From: CAYPOY01 sp964412395 | GTDB taxonomy: Bacteria > Chloroflexota > Anaerolineae > B4-G1 | Direction: 5' to 3' | Length of the DNA: 23,525 nt | NCBI GenBank assembly: GCA_964412395.1 | Contig: CAYPOY010000042.1 | Coordinates: 1 to 23,525 of the forward strand | Part shown: one piece after another, positions 1 to 12,146 of the stretch | Numbering within the stretch: position 1 is the first letter of the stretch | Layout of the letters: each line of letters starts with the position of its first letter | Translations under genes and position numbers: made by a program | The notes under the pieces: model-generated | Seen by the model: the letters and a program-made list of their open reading frames with translations, nothing else | Told to the model about the DNA's origin: nothing | Databases searched by the model: none

Positions 1-45
1 TTTCAGTTTACCCTATTGCCGCGCTTTTGTCCACCAAATGGATAA

Positions 46-327
46 AGTCGAGTTGGAGCCGCCAGCACTCTTCCGTATCTACCGCTTACTCTGAGCTATC
101 GGGGCACATCTCTATCCGCGTCGGGACTGCTGGATACAGGCGCAACCGTTAACGTACTGCCCTATGAGGTTGGCAGACAGCTAGGTGCAGTCTGGGACCA
201 GCAGACAACCCCTGTTTACTTGACAGGGAACTTGGCCCGGTTTGAGGCGCGGGTATTGATTGCTTCCGCAACAGTAGGGAGATTTGCGCCGGTGCGTCTT
301 GCTTTTGCCTGGACACAAGAGCGATAG
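46..327 (+). pseudogene. Retropepsin-like aspartic protease remnant
   Basis: Frame 1 is open from just after a TAA at 43-45 to a TAG at 325-327 and reads LPYLPLTLSYRG, then SGLLDTGATVNVLPYEVG, then GNLARFEARVLI and FAPVRLAFAW. The hydrophobic-DTGAT-hydrophobic box is the catalytic loop of retropepsin-like aspartic proteases, here of the small single-domain kind found in cyanobacteria and Chloroflexota. No ATG, GTG or TTG lies in frame between the upstream stop and the conserved part. The C-terminus stops at AWTQER, whereas from memory relatives continue about 20 residues (a conserved ILGQ-type stretch). The truncated end lies about 25 bp from the 3' end of a group II intron remnant, so intron insertion may have cut the gene. 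I call it a broken gene; the family call is good and function is presumably lost. Confidence 0.6.
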
Positions 328-396
328 AGCTCCTGCACTAGAGGCGCGCGTTAAGTTATGGTGAGCCGGGGCCTCGCGACCCCGACCCCCACTACC

Positions 397-430
397 GAAC
401 GGCGCATGATGGTTTCCCCTCACGCCGCTC
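397..430 (-). ncRNA. Group II intron domain V
   Basis: Read on the minus strand, these 34 nt begin GAGCGGCG and end CGCCGTTC. The two ends pair over 8 bp including one G-U, and the catalytic AGC triad sits at nt 2-4. The upper part (TGAGG, GGAAA loop region, CCATCA) makes the short distal helix with a purine-rich loop. Length of exactly 34 nt, the AGC triad and the position directly after the maturase/HNH ORF all match domain V of bacterial group II introns. A G/C-rich hairpin at about 361-393 follows and would be domain VI. Confidence 0.75.
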
Positions 431-431
431 T

Positions 432-1318
432 TCAGTCACAAGGGTCTTTGCCACAGACACCTTCGCCGTGTATCTGATCGTGGCAGTGACCGTGAAGTAG
501 CCCCAGGTCGGCATACCGGTTGTTTGACCGGTCGCCGTCCCAGTGATGCACCTCCACGATGTCCTCTGCCGTGAAACGTAGTCCGCACAGCATACAACGG
601 CCTTCTTGTCGCTCGAATAGCCTGGTCACCCGAATCGGTTTGGTTGGGTCACGGCCTCGACGCTGCATCCAGTAGGGGCTTTTGTCTCCTCTCACCTTCT
701 CACCTTCACGTGTCGCTTGATGGGTGTGTCCTCGTGGCGGACGAGCGTGCTTTCGCCGTCACTGAAGGACACACGGCCTTTCTGCTTCCGCCAGTAGCGG
801 CGGTAGCGCCAGCCCCACGACTTGTGAGGATGTCGGCGGCGTGCCCATCGAATGAGCATCTCGAATATCCGCATATCGCTCTCGGTGAAGACGCGCTTGG
901 CGACGCCGGTGCGGTGATATAACGCCCAGCCCCAGATGACGGGATTGAGGGCCACGATTAGGGCCTCTTGTGGTGCACCCCGATGCCTGCGGACGATGTC
1001 CTGTATCTGTTGCAGATGGCGCTCGATGGCTTTCTGGCCGGGTTTGATGATGGTCTTGAAACCCGGCTTCCCTCGGTATGTCCGCATGCGGTACTTTCCC
1101 ACACGGTACTGCCGGATGTGAAATCCAAGAAAGTCAAAGCCGACGTTTCCGTTGTGGGGTCCGAGGGTGTGTGTCACGCGTACCAGTCGGGCGACGGGCT
1201 GTATGGCGTTCAGTTTGGTCGAGAGCGCCTGCCAGTCAATGTTGTCGAAGCAGGTTGATGTCAAGCGGCGATGTCGGTGTCGTAGACGTATTTCGGTTTG
1301 AGTTGATGTTTTGCACAA
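432..1318 (-). pseudogene. ltrA: Group II intron reverse transcriptase/maturase, broken
   Basis: Minus-strand pieces in different frames together give a degraded intron-encoded protein. Near 1300-1260 one frame reads KPKYVYDTDIAA then a stop. An 11-nt insertion later, another frame resumes with CFDNIDWQAL, so the first catalytic Asp region is split. The text then jumps from KLNAIQPVARLV to VTHTLGPHNGNVGFDFLGF, which means the RT palm with the YADD box has been deleted. The maturase part follows (GFKTIIKP, ALNPVIWGWALYHRT, WARRRHPHK, IKRHVKVR). A frameshift at 691-706 separates it from the HNH domain (GRCMLCGLRF, VEVHHWDGDRSNN, LLHGHCHDQIH), which retains its metal-binding Cys and His residues. 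The family call is firm; the gene is certainly non-functional. Confidence 0.8.
691..706. repeat. 8-bp tandem duplication causing frameshift
   Basis: CTCACCTT occurs twice in direct tandem (691-698 and 699-706). On the minus strand the maturase reads HVKVRR then TGA. Removing one copy gives HVKVRGDKSPYW, which rejoins the maturase to the HNH domain in one frame. The duplication is therefore the likely lesion at this point. Confidence 0.8.
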
Positions 1319-1440
1319 TTCGTGCTATCATCTCACCTATATGGACACACAGTTGTCAAAGTTCTTGGCGGTCACAGATCACGGCAATCTGGAAGCTATC
1401 GGGAGTATAGTAGAATGGAAATCGGCGGATAGCGGTTGGG

Positions 1441-1695
1441 ATGGTCTACTACAAGAACACGGTGGACGTCTGCGTCAGCCCGCAAGGGCTCTACCTGTGG
1501 GTAAGGCCGTTTCTTGGCAAGTACCAGCCAGTGATGATTCCGTGGTCCGAGTTGAGAGACCCACGCGGGGCAATCCTGTATTGGCAGAAGGCAGTGAGGT
1601 TGACGGTTGGGGATCCAGCAGTTACCACGGTGGTGTTCACTCGGGGTTTGTTCGAGAAGATGAAACCCTACTTGAGCGTTACGGACATCCGATGA
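1441..1695 (+). CDS. Small protein of unknown function
   Basis: 84 residues from ATG 1441. The text is protein-like, with VDVCVSPQGLYLWVRPF, then VMIPWSELRDPRG, then AVRLTVGDPAVTTVVF. This resembles a family of uncharacterised small proteins with a GLYL...F..IPW..I pattern seen in cyanobacteria and Chloroflexota (from memory, not searched). There is no signal peptide. The N-terminus looks short: the frame upstream is closed at 1408-1410, while frame 3 just before reads VEWKSADSGW, the kind of W-rich lead-in such proteins have. A one-base frameshift near 1436-1441 could have separated the two. No good Shine-Dalgarno precedes 1441, which supports a damaged N-terminus. No function is proposed. 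Confidence 0.5.
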   Translation: MVYYKNTVDVCVSPQGLYLWVRPFLGKYQPVMIPWSELRDPRGAILYWQKAVRLTVGDPAVTTVVFTRGLFEKMKPYLSVTDIR

Positions 1696-1744
1696 GTTCG
1701 ATCCCGTTAGCCGCCGCGACGGACGCGAGGGAGGATGGAATGAA

Positions 1745-2464
1745 ATGAGTAGAAGGCATCGCACGAGACGCAGCAAAACCATTCTGCAACGAAAAGCACA
1801 GAAGGGCTTTCGTGGCTATCCCATTGCCACCGTGGCATACTATGGCCCGGACAATCAGTTTGCGTCGAAGGTTGCGGTAGGCATCATTCTTCGAGAAGAT
1901 GGAGACGTTGCTTTCCTGGAGAGATGGTTCTCGGAGGATACAGATGTTCGCACCGATCCCGCAATCAGCCGGGAGATTGTCGAGTTCATTAGGCAGCATC
2001 AGGTGAAGTCGGTAGTAATGACGGATGGCATCATCGGTTGTCCTCACGAGGAGGGGATAGACTATCCCATGGGAGAGAGTTGTCCACAATGTCCCTATTG
2101 GGCAAACCGCGATAGATGGACGGGTGAATTGACTGGCGAGAAGGCTGGAGATGTGCCAGAGGTCAGAATGGTTGCAGGGTATGCTTGGTACCGGGCGGAA
2201 CAGTGGGAGCGTCTGCGCGAGGTTGCGGTAGATCGCGACGGACTGGGAGAGACATACGAAGAATGGGCAGCCAATGCGGAGAGGGCGATTCGAGAGATGC
2301 GGAGGGCAGGGATATACGCCGAGAAGGTTGAAGTAGACGTGGAGGAGTTGCTGGCATGGTGCAGGGCACAGAATCGAGATGTTGATGGTGGCGCTCGTGC
2401 CCAATATGCAGGAGAGGTGTTACACCAACGTCACGAGGGTCACGGTAGAGAAAGCGGCGGCTAA
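1745..2464 (+). CDS. Two-module hypothetical protein with Cys motif
   Basis: 239 residues from ATG 1745, with GGGAGG at 1727-1732 just upstream. Two unrelated modules appear joined. Residues about 21-125 (GYPIATVAYYGP, FSEDTDVR, DGIIGCPHEEGIDYP, CPQCPYW) match an uncharacterised family; Cys99, His101, Cys113 and Cys116 could bind a metal. Residues about 142-226 (GYAWYRAEQWERLR, GETYEEWAANAE, VDVEELLAWC) match another small uncharacterised family that normally starts at a Met equivalent to Met142. The linker (residues 127-141) has no stop, and AGAGGT lies just before codon 142, so the second module may once have been its own gene or may still be translated separately. Both resemblances are from memory. 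The C-terminal tail after residue 227 looks like read-through into non-coding DNA. Function is unknown. Confidence 0.65.
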   Translation: MSRRHRTRRSKTILQRKAQKGFRGYPIATVAYYGPDNQFASKVAVGIILREDGDVAFLERWFSEDTDVRTDPAISREIVEFIRQHQVKSVVMTDGIIGCPHEEGIDYPMGESCPQCPYWANRDRWTGELTGEKAGDVPEVRMVAGYAWYRAEQWERLREVAVDRDGLGETYEEWAANAERAIREMRRAGIYAEKVEVDVEELLAWCRAQNRDVDGGARAQYAGEVLHQRHEGHGRESGG

Positions 2465-2866
2465 CCTGCACGTGTACCCGACCGACCTATGTGCCCGCGC
2501 ACATCGGCGGTCACACGAACTGCAATACAGCATCCAGAACATCAGGAACATTCACAGTTGTTCAGTTTCTTCTCAACAGCCAGACAGACCAGACAATACC
2601 GCGCATGGCACAGGTCGTGGTATCATCTCAATATTTGGGGGCAACCATTTAGACCTCCGAGGTTTGGGCAGCGTATTTGGTTCGGAAAGCGAGCATCGTG
2701 CCACCAATCACTTTCTGGAGGGCACAAATCTATAAACCTCGGAGGTCTTGCCCCATATTATTGAAAAGATACAGGCTGCCAACAGTATAGCGCAACAACA
2801 GCGAGGAGTAAAATCCCCGCCGTGCGGAAGGAAGAAGGACGTTTGTGAGATTTGGGCTTTGATGCT
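2465..2866. other. Gene-free spacer
   Basis: About 400 bp between two stop codons that face each other. No reading frame here shows protein-like composition or a ribosome binding site. The only structure I see is the inverted repeat pair at 2651-2748. Confidence 0.6.
2651..2748. repeat. 15-bp perfect inverted repeat pair
   Basis: AGACCTCCGAGGTTT at 2651-2665 is matched perfectly in inverse by AAACCTCGGAGGTCT at 2734-2748, with 68 bp between. Each arm is itself almost palindromic (ACCTC-C-GAGGT). It could be the ends of a miniature element or a bidirectional terminator between the convergent genes; there is no T-tract after either arm. Confidence 0.6.
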
Positions 2867-7726
<4,860 letters not shown>

Positions 7727-7807
7727 CGTACATCCTCCCTACATTGTGTTGCACTTTGCACCCGCTCGTATCGCCGGCCGGTGCTTGTGAAGGCTCCTCG
7801 CTCAAAA

Positions 7808-7836
7808 ATTGTACCATAGCAGGACAGGCAGGGCAA
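7808..7836 (-). promoter_or_regulatory. Putative promoter of the CotH/lamin-tail gene
   Basis: On the minus strand there is TTGCCC (7836-7831), a 17-nt spacer, then TACAAT (7813-7808) preceded by TG one base earlier (extended -10). Transcription would start near 7800, about 75 nt before the GTG. Confidence 0.5.
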
Positions 7837-7902
7837 ATGGGCAACCAGCGGCATCGCCAGGCGGCCCCTCTACCAGCATACCCATCCACCAAGACCTTTC
7901 CT

Positions 7903-7988
7903 CGTTCGCCGAAGGTCTCCGACCGAGGCTCCCCGTTCGCCGAAGGTCTCCTGACCGAGGCGCAAAGGGCTCGGTCGGGAGACCTTCG
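7903..7988. repeat. Direct and inverted repeat forming strong hairpin
   Basis: CGTTCGCCGAAGGTCTCC plus GACCGAGG occurs at 7903-7928 and again, with one extra T, at 7934-7960. The same sequence returns inverted at 7970-7988. Copy 2 and the inverted copy form a 19-bp stem (one G-T) with a 10-nt loop (7960-7969). It lies between the divergent promoters of the CotH gene and mgtE. It may be a dispersed repeat; it is also a structural block between the two units. Confidence 0.75.
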
Positions 7989-8030
7989 CCCATCAGCCTG
8001 GGTGGTTACGGCCATTGGTCATTTATCAAA

Positions 8031-8058
8031 TTGACATCTCCCGCCAACGTGAGATAAT
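8031..8058 (+). promoter_or_regulatory. Sigma-70-type promoter of mgtE
   Basis: TTGACA at 8031-8036, a 16-nt spacer, then GATAAT at 8053-8058. The predicted transcript starts near 8065, about 20 nt before the ATG, leaving room only for the GGAAGG ribosome binding site (8071-8076) and no long leader. No magnesium riboswitch is seen. Confidence 0.7.
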
Positions 8059-8084
8059 AGCCCCGCTGTTGGAAGGAAAAGGCT

Positions 8085-9434
8085 ATGGATCGTGTAGACG
8101 TGGACGTCATTCTCGAGCAAGTGCGGGAGGCACTGGCCAAGGGGAACTGGAATCAGGCCGCGGCGCTGGTGGAGGCGCTCCGACCCCCTGACCAGGCCGA
8201 CCTGTTCAGCGATCTGCCTCGCACTGAGCAGGATCAACTCCTGCCCCGCCTCGACCTGGAGGACTCTGCCGACATCCTGGAGGAATTGGAGGAGGAAGAG
8301 GCGGCGGAGATCGCTGCACGCCTGAAGACGGAGGAGCTGGCCCACATCCTGGATGAGATGGAGCCGGACGAGGCAGCCGACCTCCTGGGCGACATCGCGC
8401 CGGAGCGAGCGACCAAGGTCCTGGCCGCGATGGAGGAGCCTGAAGAGGTGCGCCCGCTGCTGATCCACGCCGACGAGAGCGCCGGTGGCCTGATGATCTC
8501 TGCCACCGTAACTCTTCACAGGAAGATGACAACCGAAGAAGCTATCGCTCACCTGCGGGTCATCGCACCAGAAACGGAGACGGTGCACTACCTCTTCGTC
8601 GTGGATGAGGAGATTCGACTGGTGGGAGTAGTCTCCCTGCGGCAAATAGTCGTCGCCCCGCCCTCCACCCGCATTGAAGAGATTATGGACCCCGACGTCA
8701 TCCACGTGCGGGCCGACGCCGACCAGGAGGAAGCGGCCCGCCTGATGGCCCGCTACGACCTGCTGGCCCTGCCCGTCGTGGACGACGAACGACATCTGTT
8801 GGGCCTCATCACCCACGACGACCTGGTAGAGGTGCTGGAGGAAGAGGCAACGGAGGACATCTACCGGTTGGGTGGCGTGCCGGAGGAGCATCCCCCGGAC
8901 GTGCCGATCCCCGCCGCCCTGCGGACTCGCCTGCCCTGGCTGGTGCTCAACCTGGGCACGGCGCTGGCCTCCGCCACTATCCTGAGCTTCTTTGAGAGCA
9001 CCATCGCTCGCGTGGCCCTCCTGGCCGCTTTCTTCCCCATCGTCGCTGGTGTCAGCGGCAGCGCTGGCACCCAGACTCTCACCGTCACCGTGCGCGGGCT
9101 GGCCTTGGGCGAACTCAGCCCCCGTGACGGGCTCCGTGCCCTGGCACGGGAGACGCTCATCGGCCTGGCCAACGGCGTTGCCGTCGGTGGCCTGACCGCC
9201 CTCATCGCGCTGACGTGGAAAGGAGCACCGATGCTGGGGGTCGTCGTGGGGCTCGCCACCCTCCTGAATATGATCGGCGCAGGCATCGCTGGAGCGCTAG
9301 TTCCAGTGACGATGCAGGTTCTGCGGATTGACCCGGCCCTGGCCTCGCCCATCCTGGTCACCACGATCACCGACACCTGCGGTTACTTCATCTACCTGAG
9401 CCTGGCCACACTGGTTTTGACAAGGTTGATATGA
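8085..9434 (+). CDS. mgtE: Magnesium transporter MgtE
   Basis: 449 residues, the usual MgtE length, from ATG 8085 with GGAAGG upstream. Domains in order: an acidic helical N-domain (about 20-130, rich in DILEELEEEEAAEIAARL-type helices), a CBS pair (about 135-255, with LFVVDEEIRLVGVVSLRQI and LALPVVDDERHLLGLITHDDL), the connecting plug helix, then a membrane domain of about five helices from residue 283. The conserved AGVSGSAGTQ loop (321-330) and the pore sequence ILVTTITDTCGYF with Asp430 near the C-terminus are present. In the family it is a dimeric inner-membrane Mg2+ channel whose cytosolic domains close when Mg2+ is high. The downstream RNase D-like gene overlaps by 4 bases (ATGA). Confidence 0.95.
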   Translation: MDRVDVDVILEQVREALAKGNWNQAAALVEALRPPDQADLFSDLPRTEQDQLLPRLDLEDSADILEELEEEEAAEIAARLKTEELAHILDEMEPDEAADLLGDIAPERATKVLAAMEEPEEVRPLLIHADESAGGLMISATVTLHRKMTTEEAIAHLRVIAPETETVHYLFVVDEEIRLVGVVSLRQIVVAPPSTRIEEIMDPDVIHVRADADQEEAARLMARYDLLALPVVDDERHLLGLITHDDLVEVLEEEATEDIYRLGGVPEEHPPDVPIPAALRTRLPWLVLNLGTALASATILSFFESTIARVALLAAFFPIVAGVSGSAGTQTLTVTVRGLALGELSPRDGLRALARETLIGLANGVAVGGLTALIALTWKGAPMLGVVVGLATLLNMIGAGIAGALVPVTMQVLRIDPALASPILVTTITDTCGYFIYLSLATLVLTRLI

Positions 9435-10603
9435 CCCCCCGACCGCTTTCCGCAAATAGGGGCGGGGTTACTCTGCCCCTACTGCCACCGCCCGTCATCA
9501 TCACCACACCCCCGCAACTGGCAACTTTGCTGGAGGCTCTCTCCGGCCAGCCCGCCATCGCCGTAGACACCGAATCCAACTCCCTCTACGCTTATCGCGA
9601 GCGGGTGTGCCTGATCCAACTCTCCGTTCCTGGCGCTGACTACATCGTGGACTCACTGGCCGACCTCGACCTTTTTCCGCTGGCTCCCATCTTCGCCGAC
9701 CCCGAGGTGCAGAAAGTCTTCCACGCCGCCGAGTACGACGTGATGTGCCTCAAGCGGGACTTTGGCTTTCATTTTGTCAATCTGTTCGACACGATGTGGG
9801 CAGCCCGCATCCTGGGCTGGCCCCACGTAGGGCTGGGCGACGTGTTGAAGGAGACCTTCGGCGTGCACACCAACAAGCGCTACCAACGTTACAACTGGGG
9901 CAAGCGTCCCCTGGAGTCGGAGGCACTGGCCTACGCCCGCCTGGACACCCACTACCTGCTGCCCCTCCAACATCTCCAGGCCGACGCGCTGACGCAGAAA
10001 GGGCGCTGGGAGGAGGCGCGGGAGGTTTTCGATCAGGTCGCCGCATCCGAGCCTGTGTCCCGTACCTTCGACCCGGAAGACTTCTGGCGCATCAAGGGGG
10101 CTTTTGATCTGACTAAGCACGAGCAAGCCATCTTGCGCGAACTCTACATCTGGCGCGACCGGGAGGCCCGTCGTCGGGGCCTCCCACTCTTCAAGGTGCT
10201 CAACGACCATACCCTGGTCACATTGGCCCAGGCCCGCCCTCGTACAGCGGAGGAACTGGCCACTGTGAACGGCCTGAAGCCATATCACGTGGGCCGGTAC
10301 GGTGGACACATCCTACGGGCGATTAAGCGGGGGACGCGTGCCCGGCCACCTCAACCCCCTCCGCTACCCCCGCGCCACTCGGACGCAGAAGTGGCACGTT
10401 TCCAGGCGCTGCGCGCCTGGCGTAAGCAGGTGACAGCCGAGCGCGGGGTGGACGCCAGCGTCGTCGTCAGCAACGCCGTCTTGTGGACGCTGGCCGAACA
10501 GAAACCCTGCACCTTCGAGGGCCTGAGTCGCATTGAGGGACTGGGCCCATGGAAGCGAAAGACGTATGGCGAGGCAATCCTGAAGGTACTGGCAAATTGG
10601 TAG
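9431..10603 (+). CDS. rnd: Ribonuclease D-like 3'-5' exonuclease
   Basis: 390 residues. The ATG overlaps the mgtE stop (ATGA, 9431-9434), so translation is probably coupled. The DEDDy exonuclease domain (about 21-190) has all catalytic residues: Asp46 and Glu48 (VDTESN), Asp103 (AAEYD), and Tyr168 with Asp172 (YARLD). Two HRDC domains follow (about 229-300 and 320-388), the RNase D arrangement for binding structured RNA. The role is 3' trimming of tRNA and other stable RNAs in the cytoplasm. The last residues (ANW) and the TAG stop lie in the first units of an octamer repeat array, so the natural C-terminus may have been altered. Confidence 0.92.
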   Translation: MTPRPLSANRGGVTLPLLPPPVIITTPPQLATLLEALSGQPAIAVDTESNSLYAYRERVCLIQLSVPGADYIVDSLADLDLFPLAPIFADPEVQKVFHAAEYDVMCLKRDFGFHFVNLFDTMWAARILGWPHVGLGDVLKETFGVHTNKRYQRYNWGKRPLESEALAYARLDTHYLLPLQHLQADALTQKGRWEEAREVFDQVAASEPVSRTFDPEDFWRIKGAFDLTKHEQAILRELYIWRDREARRRGLPLFKVLNDHTLVTLAQARPRTAEELATVNGLKPYHVGRYGGHILRAIKRGTRARPPQPPPLPPRHSDAEVARFQALRAWRKQVTAERGVDASVVVSNAVLWTLAEQKPCTFEGLSRIEGLGPWKRKTYGEAILKVLANW

Positions 10604-10688
10604 GTCGGTAGACTGGTAAATTGGTAGATTGGTGGACTGGTGAATCGGTCAGCCCCCCAATCTACCAGTGTACCAATCTACCAACATA
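10601..10688. repeat. Octamer array with inverted half
   Basis: Six 8-bp units in register run from 10601: TAGGTCGG, TAGACTGG, TAAATTGG, TAGATTGG, TGGACTGG, TGAATCGG. After 8 bp, four units of the reverse complement follow (10657-10688): CCAATCTA, CCAGTGTA, CCAATCTA, CCAACATA. Segments 10621-10641 and 10664-10684 pair over 21 bp with two mismatches, a hairpin that could end the mgtE-rnd transcript. The first three bases are the stop codon of the RNase D-like gene. Confidence 0.85.
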
Positions 10689-10706
10689 GAGAGGTGAACT
10701 TGCGCT

Positions 10707-12143
10707 ATGGAGATACAATTTCTCGGCGCAGCACAGACCGTCACCGGCTCTCAGCACTTCATCTCGGTTCCCAATGCCGGCTCTTCAGGCCGGTGCAGCC
10801 GCATCCTGCTGGAGTGTGGGCTGTTCCAGGGCAAGCGGCGGGAGAGTTTCGAGCGTAACCGGAACCTGCCCTTTGATGCTGCGAGCGTGGACGCACTCAT
10901 TCTCTCTCACGCCCACATTGATCACTCGGGTAACATTCCCAACCTGGTGCGCAGTGGATTCCGGGGCTCCATCTGCTGCACCTTCGCCACGCGAGACCTG
11001 TGCTCGGCGATGCTGCGGGACTCGGCCTACATCCAGGAGCACGACGTCGCTTACGTCAACAAGAAGCGCGCCCGTAAGGGGCTGCCGCCGGTCGAGCCGA
11101 TCTACACGCACGCAGACGCGATCGCCAGCCTGGAGCACTTCGTCAGCGTGGGGTACAACCGGCCCGTGACCGTCGCGCCGGGGGTGCGGTGCACCTTCCT
11201 CGACGCAGGGCACATCCTTGGTTCGGCCATCGTCCTGCTGGAGATAGAGGAAGGTCGGCGACGGACGCGACTGCTCTTCAGCGGTGACCTGGGACGAAAC
11301 AATATGCCGATTCTGCGCGACATCACTCCTGCGCCGCCGGCTGACGTGCTCATCATCGAGTCCACCTACGGCAACCGGCTACATCCACCCCACAAGGCAG
11401 CCGAGCAGCGGCTGCTTGACCTGATCGGCGAGACATGCACCCACGGCGGCAAAGTCGTGATCCCCGCCTTCGCCGTGGGCCGCACGCAGGAGATCGTCTA
11501 CAGCCTGCACCGGCTAGCGAGTAAGAGCGCGGCAACCGCGTCCCTCCCCGACGTGCCCATCTTCGTGGACAGCCCCTTGGCGGTAAACGTGACCGAGATC
11601 TTCCGGCTCCACCCCGAGTGCTACGATGAGGAACTGCGGGAATTCGTGGCCCAGGATCGCCACCCTGACCCCTTCGGCTTCAACCGGCTGCGGTATATCC
11701 GCAACGTAGAGGACTCAAAAGCGCTGAACGTCCTGGAAGGACCGGCGGTCATCATCAGCGCCTCGGGGATGTGTGAGGCGGGGCGGATACAGCATCACCT
11801 CAAGTACAACGTCGGCGACCCACACAACACGGTATTGATCGTCAGTTGGCAGGCACCGCACACCCTGGGCCGGCGGCTGGTCGAGCGACAGAAGGTGGTG
11901 AAGATTTTCGGCCAGGAGTACCCACTACGCGCACGAGTCGAGGCAATCAACGGCTACAGCGCTCACGCCGACCGGGACGGCCTGCTGGGCTGGGTGAAGC
12001 CCATCGCCAGGGACCTGCGGCAGGCTTTCGTCGTGCACGGTGACCCCAAGCCGGCTGCGGCACTGGCCGATGGACTGAGGCAACTGAGCGTGCACGACGT
12101 GGCGGTGCCGGAGCAGGGGGACGTGTTTCAGGTCAGTGGATAG
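10707..12143 (+). CDS. MBL-fold beta-CASP ribonuclease (CPSF-like)
   Basis: 478 residues from ATG 10707 with AGAGGTGA upstream. The metallo-beta-lactamase core is complete: HAHIDH (His68, His70, Asp72, His73), His169 (DAGH) and Asp194 (SGDLG). Beta-CASP motifs are present too: motif A ESTYG (218-222), VIPAFAVGRTQE (251-262), motif B ASGMCEAGR with following His (352-364), motif C GYSAHAD (417-422) and a late His444. This is the bacterial/archaeal family related to CPSF73 and the YSH1-type RNA processing exonuclease; it acts on RNA in the cytoplasm with two zinc ions. It follows the RNase D-like gene after a repeat array, so a shared RNA-processing role is plausible but not shown. It meets the glycerate kinase gene tail to tail with 3 bp between. 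Confidence 0.9.
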   Translation: MEIQFLGAAQTVTGSQHFISVPNAGSSGRCSRILLECGLFQGKRRESFERNRNLPFDAASVDALILSHAHIDHSGNIPNLVRSGFRGSICCTFATRDLCSAMLRDSAYIQEHDVAYVNKKRARKGLPPVEPIYTHADAIASLEHFVSVGYNRPVTVAPGVRCTFLDAGHILGSAIVLLEIEEGRRRTRLLFSGDLGRNNMPILRDITPAPPADVLIIESTYGNRLHPPHKAAEQRLLDLIGETCTHGGKVVIPAFAVGRTQEIVYSLHRLASKSAATASLPDVPIFVDSPLAVNVTEIFRLHPECYDEELREFVAQDRHPDPFGFNRLRYIRNVEDSKALNVLEGPAVIISASGMCEAGRIQHHLKYNVGDPHNTVLIVSWQAPHTLGRRLVERQKVVKIFGQEYPLRARVEAINGYSAHADRDGLLGWVKPIARDLRQAFVVHGDPKPAAALADGLRQLSVHDVAVPEQGDVFQVSG

Positions 12144-12146
12144 TCG

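Larger units (their letters stand above)
355..1330 (-). mobile_element. Group II intron remnant, 3' portion
   Basis: On the minus strand this stretch contains, in order, a damaged reverse transcriptase start, the maturase domain, an HNH domain, an intact domain V and a G/C-rich hairpin fitting domain VI. The 5' ribozyme half (domains I-IV) and most of the reverse transcriptase are gone. The 3' end is placed near 355 because the minus-strand sequence after the putative domain VI ends in CATAAC, and bacterial group II introns usually end in A-pyrimidine. The other edge is only where recognisable sequence ends. It is a dead element that could not move by itself. Confidence 0.7.

Noticed and set aside
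1679..2404. 241-codon minus-strand frame opposite the two-module protein
   Set aside because: The plus strand has family-like motifs and a ribosome binding site; the minus frame has neither.
2379..2764. Two plus-strand frames in the spacer after the two-module gene
   Set aside because: They overlap each other and the inverted repeat, have no binding site and no protein-like pattern.
8037..8084. Magnesium riboswitch upstream of mgtE
   Set aside because: The predicted leader is only about 20 nt, too short for an M-box or similar.
8019..8891. 290-codon minus-strand frame opposite mgtE
   Set aside because: It is a mirror of acidic helix codons and CBS sequence, with no family resemblance.
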